This document shows, piece after piece, positions 1 to 7,450 of a stretch of 49,811 nt of DNA. The notes below the pieces were generated by a model, which searched no databases, was not told the DNA's origin, and saw only the letters and a program-made list of their open reading frames with translations. Positions within the stretch are counted from its first letter, which is position 1; each line of letters begins with the position of its first letter. The stretch spans positions 1-49,811 of the forward strand of contig JASHNV010000061.1 in the NCBI GenBank assembly GCA_030041455.1. Reading direction: 5' to 3'. Position numbers and translations under genes: made by a program. This DNA is from Spirochaetia bacterium (lineage in GTDB: Bacteria; Spirochaetota; Spirochaetia; DAHUYW01).

Positions 1-1
1 C

Positions 2-1456
2 GCAGCCGGAACCTCGGCCCCTGCGAGCACGGCGCCGACCACGACGGCCCCCGCCGCCGCCGGCACGACCGGGGCAGGCGCCACCCCCGCTCCGGCTTCG
101 ACTCCCGCGCCGGGCGCCCAGGCGAGTCCGCTCGCCACCCTCGATGCAAGCATCGAGCAGGTTCGCGAGCGGATCCGGTTTCTCCGCTCCCTCGATCCGG
201 ACTCGGTCCACGTCGAGGCGGTGAAGCCCGTCGAGCTCGCGACGCCCTCATCGGGCGGCACGACGAAGACGACGGGCGCCCCCGCGGCCGGGTCGGGAGC
301 GTCAGGCTCGAGCGCGGCGCAAGGCGCAGGCGGTGCGCAGGCCTCGGGGAGCCCGGGCGCGAAGGCGGGAGCTCAGGCGGCGGCAGGCGGGTCGGGAGCG
401 ACCGGCTCGAGCGCGGCGCAAGGCGCCGGGGGCGCGCCGGCTTCGGGGAGTACGGGCGGCTCCGGCGCTTCCGGGGGCGGCGCTCCCGCGGGGGCGTCGA
501 GCGCGGACCAGCTCATGCCCTACCCCGCGGTCTCCTTCGAGTCGGCCGCCCGGGAAGAGGGCGTGGACTGCATCGTGACCGGGACGCTGAGCGAGGTCGA
601 AGGGTACCTCATCGTCGAGATATCGGCCTACAACGCCGCGCTGAAGCGGGTCATCTACTCGTTCCGGAAGGTCGTGACGCCCGAGGACGCGATCTCCGCG
701 GCGGAGGAGACCACCGGGCCGCTCATCGCGGCGGTTCTCGGCCGCAGCTGGGCGAACTTGAGCCTGACCGTCGAGCCCTCCGACAGCCTCGTCTACGTCG
801 ACCGGCGATTCTACGGCATCGGATCGACGGAGATCAGGCTCATGACCGCCGCGTTGCATACCATCCTCGTCAGAGCGCCCGGCTATCTCGACCGGCGCGC
901 GACCGTGTCGCTCAGCCCGAGCCAGACGCGCTCGCTCACGGTGAAGCTCGCGAAGAGCGAGAACGCGCAGATCGGCATCACGTCGTTCCCCGACGACGCC
1001 GACGTCTACGTGAACTCGCAATGGCAGGGAAAGACGCCGATGCTCCTTGACCGGCCGGACGCCTCCGCGGCGCTCTTGATCCGCAAGGCGCACTATAACG
1101 ACTACGACGGCACGCTTTCCCCCACGAGCCCGCCGAACGTCGAGGCGACGCTCCAGCCGGATGTCTTCAATCCCGCAGACTACGCCGACGACCTCAGGAG
1201 CCGCTTTTACGGCTCCTTCGGAGCGTTCGCGCTCTCGGTGATTCTGCCGGTCACCTTCTACAGCCTCTACTCCGATTACAGCGTCATCTACCAGGACGTC
1301 CTCGTCGAGCCCTCGCCGAACGCCTCGGAATACCAGCGATTGCAGACGTTGCTTCCGGTATGGTATTATTCGTTTCTCGGCGGAACCTTCATAAGCGCGG
1401 CGCTGTTCGCAAACATGGTCATGGCGATCGTCAACTATCTTGGAGCATCTCACTAG
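2..1456 (+). CDS. PEGA-domain membrane protein, 5' end outside window
   Basis: The reading frame is open from the left edge, so the N-terminus is missing and the GTG at 221 is only an internal codon. The visible part begins with about 170 residues rich in Ala, Gly, Ser, Pro and Thr, including an imperfect tandem duplication. A compact domain follows (around VSFESAAREEGVDCIVTG) that resembles sensor or envelope-assembly modules. After it come two PEGA-like stretches (LVYVDRRFYGIGS and DVYVNSQWQGKTP), beta-sandwich repeats common in exported surface proteins. Two hydrophobic segments near the C-terminus (GAFALSVILPVTFYSL and FISAALFANMVMAIV) should be membrane spans. PEGA proteins next to ftsY are typical of spirochaetes. 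Exact role unknown. The stop lies 16 bases before the ftsY start, so the two are probably cotranscribed. Confidence 0.75.
   Translation, partial: AAGTSAPASTAPTTTAPAAAGTTGAGATPAPASTPAPGAQASPLATLDASIEQVRERIRFLRSLDPDSVHVEAVKPVELATPSSGGTTKTTGAPAAGSGASGSSAAQGAGGAQASGSPGAKAGAQAAAGGSGATGSSAAQGAGGAPASGSTGGSGASGGGAPAGASSADQLMPYPAVSFESAAREEGVDCIVTGTLSEVEGYLIVEISAYNAALKRVIYSFRKVVTPEDAISAAEETTGPLIAAVLGRSWANLSLTVEPSDSLVYVDRRFYGIGSTEIRLMTAALHTILVRAPGYLDRRATVSLSPSQTRSLTVKLAKSENAQIGITSFPDDADVYVNSQWQGKTPMLLDRPDASAALLIRKAHYNDYDGTLSPTSPPNVEATLQPDVFNPADYADDLRSRFYGSFGAFALSVILPVTFYSLYSDYSVIYQDVLVEPSPNASEYQRLQTLLPVWYYSFLGGTFISAALFANMVMAIVNYLGASH
291..450 (+). repeat. imperfect direct repeat, two 61-bp units 99 bp apart
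   Basis: Units at 291-351 and 390-450 both begin GGTCGGGAGC and both contain CTCGAGCGCGGCGCAAGGCG and end in TCGGGGAG. The offset of 99 bp is 33 codons, so the duplication keeps frame and encodes two copies of a Gly/Ala/Ser-rich block (GSGASGSSAAQGAGGA and GSGATGSSAAQGAGGA) in the linker of the PEGA protein. It is a likely site of copy-number change by slippage or recombination. Confidence 0.8.
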
Positions 1457-1472
1457 GAAAGGGTCGGCGGCA

Positions 1473-2339
1473 ATGAAGAAGACGCTCGGCGAACGGCTAC
1501 GCGACCTCTTTCTCGGCACGACGCGGAACGGGCTCCTGCTCGAAGAGCTCGAGGACATCCTCGTCGAGGCGGACATCGGCGCGAGCCTCGCGGCCGAGTT
1601 GGTCGAGGCGCTCCGCGGGGAGTCCGCCGGAATCGAGAGCAGGGAGGCCCTCGGCGCGGCGCTGAAAGCGCTGCTGAAAAAGTACCTCAAGGTCGAGCCC
1701 CTGACCGTCGATCCCGGCCGGCTCAACCTCTTTCTCGTGCTCGGGGTGAACGGGGTCGGCAAGACCACCACGATCGCGAAGCTCGCGAGCTTTTTCGGCC
1801 GCACCGAGGGGATCGCCGGGATCACGCTCGCGGCCGGGGACACCTTCCGCGCGGGGGCGATCGAGCAGCTGAAGGTGCACGGCGATCGGCTCGGCGCGAG
1901 GGTCGTGAGCCAGCAGCAGGGATCGGACCCCGGCGCGGTGATCTACGACGCGATCGACAGCGCGCGCGCGCGCGGCGGCCGCCTCGTCCTCGCGGACACC
2001 GCCGGACGCATGCATACGAAGGCGAACCTCGTGAAGGAGCTTGAGAAGATCGACAAGGTGATCCGGTCCCGAATCGGCGACGGCCAGTACCGCAAGGTGC
2101 TCGTCATCGACGCGACGACGGGGCAGAACGGCCTCCGCCAGGCGGAGATCTTCAACGAAGCGGTCGGCGTGAGCTCCGGGATCCTCGCGAAATACGATTC
2201 GGCCGCGAAGGGGGGAATCGCGGTCTCGATCAGCAAGACGCTCGGCATTCCCTTCTCGTTCCTCGGGCGGGGAGAGAAGGTGGACGATCTCGAGGTCTTC
2301 GATCCGGATCGCTACCTCGACACCCTCTTCGAGGCGTGA
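1473..2339 (+). CDS. ftsY: signal recognition particle receptor FtsY
   Basis: SRP-receptor GTPase that docks ribosome-SRP complexes at the inner membrane for cotranslational insertion. 288 residues: a four-helix N domain (about 1-80) and a G domain with P-loop GVNGVGKTT (91-99), DTFRAGAIEQL, DTAGR and the closing GRGEKVDDLEVFDP. The acidic A domain of E. coli FtsY is absent, as in many short FtsY proteins. The usual TKLDGTAKGG reads AKYDSAAKGG; the Lys and Asp that contact guanine are kept. ATG 1473 was chosen because AGGAAAGG (1455-1462) lies 10 bases upstream and the protein begins at the expected MKKTLGERLRDLF; a TTG at 1440 in the same frame is less likely. Stop and next ATG are one base apart. 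Confidence 0.95.
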   Translation: MKKTLGERLRDLFLGTTRNGLLLEELEDILVEADIGASLAAELVEALRGESAGIESREALGAALKALLKKYLKVEPLTVDPGRLNLFLVLGVNGVGKTTTIAKLASFFGRTEGIAGITLAAGDTFRAGAIEQLKVHGDRLGARVVSQQQGSDPGAVIYDAIDSARARGGRLVLADTAGRMHTKANLVKELEKIDKVIRSRIGDGQYRKVLVIDATTGQNGLRQAEIFNEAVGVSSGILAKYDSAAKGGIAVSISKTLGIPFSFLGRGEKVDDLEVFDPDRYLDTLFEA

Positions 2340-2340
2340 G

Positions 2341-3417
2341 ATGAGCCGGTTGCCCGCGCGATGGGCAGGGCCCCTCGCCGCGCTCTTCCTCTCCTGTGCG
2401 AGCGCCTGCGGGGCCGAAGCGCTCTACCGCTCGAACCCGATCGGCATGGAGCTCGGCCCGCTCGGCGAGCGGCGCGCGGCTTCGACCGAGTGGGTCCTCG
2501 CCGTGCGCCACGAGGGCACGACGGAGATCAGGCTCCTCACCGATCGCGGCAAGGAGACCGAGCGCTGGGAGGACGAGTTCGACCACGGCGTTCTCCTCGC
2601 CGAGCGCGTCTATGAGGCCGGCGTCCTCACCGCCGAAAGCCGCTTCCGCAACGGCCGCCTCGCCGAGGAGCGGGATTACGCCGGCGGCAAGGAGGACTCC
2701 CGCGAGGAATACCGCTACGCCGGGGGAAATCTCTCCTCCGTCCTGGTCTTCACCGCCCGCGGCGCCCTCAAGTACCGGGAGCGCTACTACCGAGGCATGG
2801 ACGGAAGGCTCCGGGAGGTCGTCCGGGAGTACCCGGACGGCCGGATGAGCGAGTCGGAGTACACCTACGCGGACGGGCGTCTCGTCGACGAGTGGCATGG
2901 GAGCGACACGGCGGGGGAGCTCTATCGCTACGACGGCGCGCGGCTCGTCGCTCGGGAAGACTGGCGGGGAGCCAAGCTCGTCGACGAGCTCACCTACGAG
3001 CGCGCCGGGAAGGACAGCGTCGCGACCGAAACGGACCAGAGCGACGGCACGGTGACGACCAAGGAGTACGGCGCCGACGGGAATCTCGTGAGCGAGAAGA
3101 CGACGGCAGGCGGACGGGTGGTGGAGCGGTCCGACTACGCCTACCTCGACGGGCGGCTCGCCGACAAGGTGGTCTGGACGCCGGGCTCCCGGGACGAGAG
3201 CCGCTACGCCTACGGCGCCCACGGCGACCTCGCGAAGGTCGAGACCACCCACAACCGCACGCTCGCGAAGGTCACCGAGTACCAATCGCGCGAGAACTAC
3301 GTCGAGGTGATCTACTCAGGCGGGCAGCCGGTGCTCCGCGTCTACTACAAGAACGGCACGAAGCAGGCGGAGGTGCAGGTGCCGGCCGGAACGGACGCTT
3401 CGGAGGCGGCGCAATGA
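2341..3417 (+). CDS. exported YwqK/MORN-like repeat protein, putative lipoprotein
   Basis: 358 residues. The N-terminus is a signal peptide (basic start, then PLAALFLSCASACGAE); cleavage could be at ASA/C, which would make it a lipoprotein under the loose spirochaete lipobox, or by ordinary signal peptidase. The rest is a string of about ten short repeats of the form Y-x-x-G-x-L-x-x-E-x-x-Y (for example YTYADGRLVDEW and YGADGNLVSEK), as in YwqK/MORN-variant and YD-type beta-hairpin proteins. Function unknown. It sits between ftsY and lolC; its stop overlaps the lolC start (ATGA), so it is probably made together with the lipoprotein exporter, which suits a periplasmic or outer-membrane lipoprotein. 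Confidence 0.7.
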   Translation: MSRLPARWAGPLAALFLSCASACGAEALYRSNPIGMELGPLGERRAASTEWVLAVRHEGTTEIRLLTDRGKETERWEDEFDHGVLLAERVYEAGVLTAESRFRNGRLAEERDYAGGKEDSREEYRYAGGNLSSVLVFTARGALKYRERYYRGMDGRLREVVREYPDGRMSESEYTYADGRLVDEWHGSDTAGELYRYDGARLVAREDWRGAKLVDELTYERAGKDSVATETDQSDGTVTTKEYGADGNLVSEKTTAGGRVVERSDYAYLDGRLADKVVWTPGSRDESRYAYGAHGDLAKVETTHNRTLAKVTEYQSRENYVEVIYSGGQPVLRVYYKNGTKQAEVQVPAGTDASEAAQ

Positions 3418-4700
3418 AGGCCGCCTGGGTCCTCTACGTCGCGCGCCGGTACTTCCGCTCAAAGCGGCGGGAGCGCGGCCTCGCGCCGTCGACGCTCTCG
3501 GTGGCGGGAATCGCCGTGGGCGTTCTCGCGCTCATCTCGGTCCTCGCGGTCATGAACGGCTTTCAGCTCGGCTTCATCGAGGACATTCTCTCGATAAGCT
3601 CCTACCACCTGCGCGTCACGACCGGCGACGGGCCTCTCGGCGAGGCGGAGATCGAGCGCCTGAGGTCCCTCAAGGGCGTGACCGCGGTGGTCCCCTTCGC
3701 CGAGCTCCACACGATGATCGCGAGCTCGAGCTCCGAGCTCCAGGCGGCGCTCGTTCGGGGCCTGCCCGACGACGCCGCGCGCGTCGATCCCGATCTCCTC
3801 CGCCATCTCAACGTGATCCAGGGCTCGCTCGATCTCGGAGGAGGCCGTACCGTGGTCCTCGGCTCCGAGCTCGCCGAGAGCCTCTCGGTCGGCGTCGGCG
3901 ACACCGTCTCGCTCGTGTCGCTTTCAGGCGGCGCGCTCGCCGCCTTGCGACCCCGGGGGCTCCCCTTCACGGTGAGCGGGATCTTCAGGTCCGGGTACTA
4001 CGATTTCGACCAGTCCCTGTGCCTCGTCTCCCTCGCCTCCGCGCTCACCCTCGGCGCGGAGGCGGATCGCCTCACCTACGGGATCAAGCTCGCCGACCGC
4101 TTCGACGACCTTGCCGGGGCGCGCGCCGTCGCGCGGGCGCTCGCGCCCCGGAAGGTGTCGGTCGAGTCGTGGCGCCGCTACAACAGCGCGTTCTTCGGGG
4201 CGCTGCGGACCGAGAAGCTTACGATGTCCTTTCTCCTCAGCCTGATCTTCCTCGTCGTCGCCTCGAACATCTATCACCTGCTGCGCAGGGCCGTCTACGA
4301 GCGGCGCGAGGAGATCGGCGTCCTGCGCTCCCTCGGCGCCTCTCCCCGCTCGATGCGGGCGGTCTTCGTCTTCGACGGCCTCTACATCGGCGCGCTCGGC
4401 GCGACCGTCGGGCTCGTTCTCGGGCTTCTCGTCGCCGACCACATCAACGGCATCTTCGCGCTCGTCGAGCTCCTCGCGAGCCTCGCCACCGAGCTCTTCG
4501 ACACCCTTGTCCTCCACTCGGGCGTCTTTGTCGGGCTTTCCTCCGACGCCTTCTCCTTCGGGACCGTTCCGAGCCGCGTTCTCTTCGGCGAGACGCTCTT
4601 CATCTACCTCTTCGCGGTCTTCTCGGCGGTCGCCGCGGCGTACCTCGCCTCCGCCAAGGCGTCCGAGATCAAGCCCGCGGAGGTCCTGCGCTATGAGTGA
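3414..4700 (+). CDS. lolC: lipoprotein-releasing ABC transporter permease (LolC/LolE family)
   Basis: 428-residue FtsX-type permease. It has one membrane span near the N-terminus (VAGIAVGVLALISVLAVMN), a large periplasmic MacB-like domain, and three C-terminal spans (SFLLSLIFLVVASNIYHLL; GALGATVGLVLGLLVA; LFIYLFAVFSAVAAAYLAS). The start motif ARRYFRSKRR with later AVMNGFQ is typical of LolC/E. With LolD and the second permease it should extract outer-membrane lipoproteins from the inner membrane. The start is the ATG in ATGA at 3414 overlapping the previous stop; the long upstream extension of this frame is not coding. The 3' end overlaps lolD by 8 bases. Whether it is LolC or LolE cannot be settled from sequence alone. 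Confidence 0.9.
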   Translation: MKAAWVLYVARRYFRSKRRERGLAPSTLSVAGIAVGVLALISVLAVMNGFQLGFIEDILSISSYHLRVTTGDGPLGEAEIERLRSLKGVTAVVPFAELHTMIASSSSELQAALVRGLPDDAARVDPDLLRHLNVIQGSLDLGGGRTVVLGSELAESLSVGVGDTVSLVSLSGGALAALRPRGLPFTVSGIFRSGYYDFDQSLCLVSLASALTLGAEADRLTYGIKLADRFDDLAGARAVARALAPRKVSVESWRRYNSAFFGALRTEKLTMSFLLSLIFLVVASNIYHLLRRAVYERREEIGVLRSLGASPRSMRAVFVFDGLYIGALGATVGLVLGLLVADHINGIFALVELLASLATELFDTLVLHSGVFVGLSSDAFSFGTVPSRVLFGETLFIYLFAVFSAVAAAYLASAKASEIKPAEVLRYE

Positions 4701-5421
4701 CGGCGAGAAGCGGGCGGGCGCCGCCGCGGGGCGGACCGCCGGGCGCGAGGTGCTCAAGCTCGACCGCGTCGGCAAGAGCTACCTCACCGGCTCCGAGGAG
4801 CTGCGTGTGCTCGCGAACGTCTCGGTCGAGCTCGAGCGGGGCGCGATTCTCGCCATCACCGGCGAGAGCGGCTCCGGCAAGAGCACGCTGCTCAACCTCG
4901 TCGCGGGGCTCGACGCCCCGTCAAGCGGCGCGATCCTGTGCGGCGGGTACCGGGTCGAGCGCCTTTCGGAGCGGGAGCTCACGCGGTACCGAGCGAGGAC
5001 CATCGGGCTCGTTTTCCAGTTCCACTACCTCTTGAAGGACTTTACCGCCGCGGAGAACGTCATGATCCCCTCGTTCATGGCGGGCGCGCCGCGGCGGGAG
5101 GCGGCGGAGCGGGCGAGGGACCTTCTCGAGCGCGTCGGGCTCGCCGGGCGCGCCGATCACTATCCGCTGCAGCTCTCGGGGGGCGAGCGGCAGCGGGTGG
5201 CGGTCGCCCGCGCCCTCGTGAACGACCCGGAGATCGTGCTCGCCGACGAGCCGACGGGCAATCTCGACCAGCGCAACGCCAAGGTCGTCGAGGATCTCCT
5301 CTTTTCGCTCGTGAGGTCGCTTGGAAAGACGCTCCTCCTCGTGACGCACGATCCGGGGCTCGCCGAGCGCGCCGGTCGCGCGCTCCATCTCGAGCGCGGC
5401 GAGCTGGTCGCCGAGCGGTGA
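4693..5421 (+). CDS. lolD: lipoprotein-releasing ABC transporter ATPase LolD
   Basis: 242-residue ATPase of the MacB/LolD group. Walker A GESGSGKST, Q-loop region GLVFQFHYLLKDFTAAENV, signature LSGGERQRVAVARAL, Walker B VLADEPTGNLD and switch His in VTHD are all present. The Q-loop sequence FQFHYLL with AENV is the hallmark of LolD-like proteins. It powers the flanking FtsX-type permeases. ATG 4693 was chosen because it gives the standard length and overlaps the end of lolC by 8 bases. An N-terminal tail of about 20 residues rich in Ala, Gly and Arg precedes the fold. Confidence 0.92.
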   Translation: MSDGEKRAGAAAGRTAGREVLKLDRVGKSYLTGSEELRVLANVSVELERGAILAITGESGSGKSTLLNLVAGLDAPSSGAILCGGYRVERLSERELTRYRARTIGLVFQFHYLLKDFTAAENVMIPSFMAGAPRREAAERARDLLERVGLAGRADHYPLQLSGGERQRVAVARALVNDPEIVLADEPTGNLDQRNAKVVEDLLFSLVRSLGKTLLLVTHDPGLAERAGRALHLERGELVAER

Positions 5422-5464
5422 GGGAGCTCTTCTCCTCGGGGGCCCCCCGGACGGAGCCGACGAC

Positions 5465-6769
5465 GTGAAGGCGCGCTCGATCGCGTTCCTCGCGCTGCGC
5501 AACTTCTCGACCGCCGAGCGGGGACGCAGGCGCTGGGCGCTGAAGGGGGCGATCGCGGGCATCGCGCTCGCCCTCGTTCCGCTCGTGGTCGTGCTCGAGG
5601 TCGCAGACGGCATGATCCAGGGCATCACGAGCCGGTACGTGGAGATCGGAACGTTCCACTTCCAGGCGAGGCCCCTCCGCGCGGTCACGCCCCGGGAGCT
5701 CGACGCGGCGCTCGCGGAGGTCAAGCGGGTGCCGGGGGTGACCGAGGCGATCCCGGTCTCCTCGGGCCTCGCGCTCGCCTATTCGGCCGAGAGCAGAACC
5801 GGGGTGGCGGTGCGCGCGCTCCCCTCCGACCTCTACGCCAAGGACCCGGCCTTTCGCCGCTACCTGAGCTTCAGCGAGGGGGGCTACGACCTCTCGACGC
5901 CGCGCTCCGCGCTCGTAAGCGCGCAGGTGGCCGCCTCGCTCCACGTCGGAATCGGCGACCGGGTGGGCCTCCTCACCGCGAAGGTCTTCCCCGGCGGCCG
6001 GCTCATCCTGCGGCCCAACCAGCTCGTCGTGAAGGGCGTCTACTCCACCGGCTACAGCGAGCTCGACTCCCTCTCGGTCGTCGTCACCGAGGCCGAGGGC
6101 GCCTCGATCTTCACCGATCCCGGCTCGCGCTTCATCGGGATCAAGGTCCGGGACCCCTACGGCGACCTCCTGCCCCTGTCGACGGCCCTGAGGCTCGCGC
6201 TTCCGCCGGGATGGGAGCTCGCCTCGTGGTACGATCTCGAGCGGCCGATGTACGAGACCTTCGAGACGACGAGGAGCATGCTCCTTTTCATCATGGTCCT
6301 CATCGTGCTCGTCGCCTCGGTCAACATCTCGTCCTCGCTCGTCATGCTCGTCATCGAGCGGTCGGCCGAGATCGCGATTCTCAAGAGCACGGGGGCGAGC
6401 CCCGGCGGCATCACCTTGGCGTTCGTCGCGACCGGCTTCGTCGTCGGCGTCGTCGGCAGCGCGATCGGCATGGCCGCCGGGCTCCTCGTCGCGGTGAACA
6501 TCAACGGGGTCATCGCGGGGATCGAGCGGCTCATCAACGAGGGCATCGCGCTCTGGGACCTCGCGCTCTCGCCGTTCGTCTCGGTCACGCCGGTCCACGT
6601 CACGCTCCTGAGCTCCCAGTACTACCTCGAGACCATTCCGATCCGGCTCCGCTCGAGCGATCTCGCGACGATCGCCTTCCTCTCGATCCTCCTCGCCACC
6701 GCGGCGTCGTGGTTCCCGGCCCGGCGCGCGGGCGCCGTTCGCCCCCTCGAGATCCTCCGCAAGTACTGA
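5465..6769 (+). CDS. lolE: second lipoprotein-releasing permease (LolE/LolC family)
   Basis: 434-residue FtsX-type permease, the probable partner of the lolC product. It has an N-terminal span (GAIAGIALALVPLVVVLEV), a periplasmic domain, and C-terminal spans (LLFIMVLIVLVASVNISSSLV; GFVVGVVGSAIGMAAGLLVAV; LATIAFLSILLATAASWFP). The ending ARRAGAVRPLEILRKY is the usual FtsX-family tail. It starts at GTG 5465, 43 bases after lolD, with a GGAG element about 8 bases upstream. Two different permeases around one ATPase is the LolCDE layout of didermic bacteria. Confidence 0.88.
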   Translation: MKARSIAFLALRNFSTAERGRRRWALKGAIAGIALALVPLVVVLEVADGMIQGITSRYVEIGTFHFQARPLRAVTPRELDAALAEVKRVPGVTEAIPVSSGLALAYSAESRTGVAVRALPSDLYAKDPAFRRYLSFSEGGYDLSTPRSALVSAQVAASLHVGIGDRVGLLTAKVFPGGRLILRPNQLVVKGVYSTGYSELDSLSVVVTEAEGASIFTDPGSRFIGIKVRDPYGDLLPLSTALRLALPPGWELASWYDLERPMYETFETTRSMLLFIMVLIVLVASVNISSSLVMLVIERSAEIAILKSTGASPGGITLAFVATGFVVGVVGSAIGMAAGLLVAVNINGVIAGIERLINEGIALWDLALSPFVSVTPVHVTLLSSQYYLETIPIRLRSSDLATIAFLSILLATAASWFPARRAGAVRPLEILRKY

Positions 6770-6928
6770 AAGCGCCGTACCCGATCGTGTACGAGAGGAG
6801 CTCGAGGGAGCGGCGCGGTCGAGCCGACTTTTTTGCGTTTCGAGAGGAGCACGCTTCGACCGAAGCTCTCAAGAGGGCCCCGAAGTCGACTTTTCGCGCA
6901 AAGAGGATTACTATTTTGCGAGGGAACC
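6770..6928 (+). promoter_or_regulatory. mcsA upstream region: candidate promoter, palindrome and direct repeat
   Basis: A possible promoter is TCGACT (887-892 within 6887-6892), 17 bases, then TACTAT; each box matches 4 of 6 consensus bases. A perfect 10-bp palindrome AAGTCGACTT (6883-6892) overlaps the -35. A related element, GACTTTT then GCG then a purine-rich AGAGGA, occurs twice (6826-6848 and 6888-6907). These could be operator sites for a stress regulator. No CtsR heptad repeat and no ctsR gene are present. The Shine-Dalgarno of mcsA is GAGGGA at 6920-6925. Confidence 0.35.
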
Positions 6929-7450
6929 ATGAAAGAGACGAAATGCGAGATCTGCGGCGAGAAGACGTCGACGGTCCACGTCCAGCAGGTCATGGGCAAC
7001 GAGATCATCGAGCTCAATCTCTGCGACGCCTGCGCCCAGAAGAAGGGCATCTCGAGCAACGACGACAAGATCGAGCTCTCGCTCTCCCAGCTCCTCACCG
7101 GCCTCATCGATCTGAAGGCCGACGCGGGGGAGGAGAAATCGAGCGAGAGCTGCCCGCGCTGCGGCCAGAAGCTTTCGGAGTTCAGGAAGGAGGGCAGGCT
7201 CGGCTGCGCCGAGTGCTACGTCGCCTTCAAGCGCGAGATCGAGCTTTTCCTCGAGAACACGGTCGGGACGAACCGCCATCGCGGGAAATATCCGAGGAGG
7301 CTCCTCGCCTACAAGTCGCTCCTCACCGACCGGGAGCGGCTGCAGGGGAAGCTGAAGGAGGCGATCACCCGCGAGGACTACGAGGAGGCGGCCGAGCTCC
7401 GCGACGAGATCAGGACGATCGAGCGAACGGCCGGGGAGCACCATGATTAG
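6929..7450 (+). CDS. mcsA: McsA, zinc-binding UVR-motif partner of McsB
   Basis: 173 residues. Four CxxC pairs (C6/C9 CEIC, C32/C35 CDAC, then CPRC and CAEC) should bind two zinc ions, and a C-terminal UVR motif follows (REDYEEAAELRDEIRTIE). In Firmicutes McsA activates the arginine kinase McsB and helps ClpC. ATG 6929 was chosen because it sits after GAGGGA and begins with the expected KCEICGEK; the longer upstream frame is not credible. The stop overlaps the mcsB start by 8 bases, so the pair is coupled. Confidence 0.93.
   Translation: MKETKCEICGEKTSTVHVQQVMGNEIIELNLCDACAQKKGISSNDDKIELSLSQLLTGLIDLKADAGEEKSSESCPRCGQKLSEFRKEGRLGCAECYVAFKREIELFLENTVGTNRHRGKYPRRLLAYKSLLTDRERLQGKLKEAITREDYEEAAELRDEIRTIERTAGEHHD

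Noticed and set aside
302-1843. 513-codon minus-strand frame at the left edge
   Set aside because: Opposite the PEGA protein and ftsY; no domain or ribosome site.
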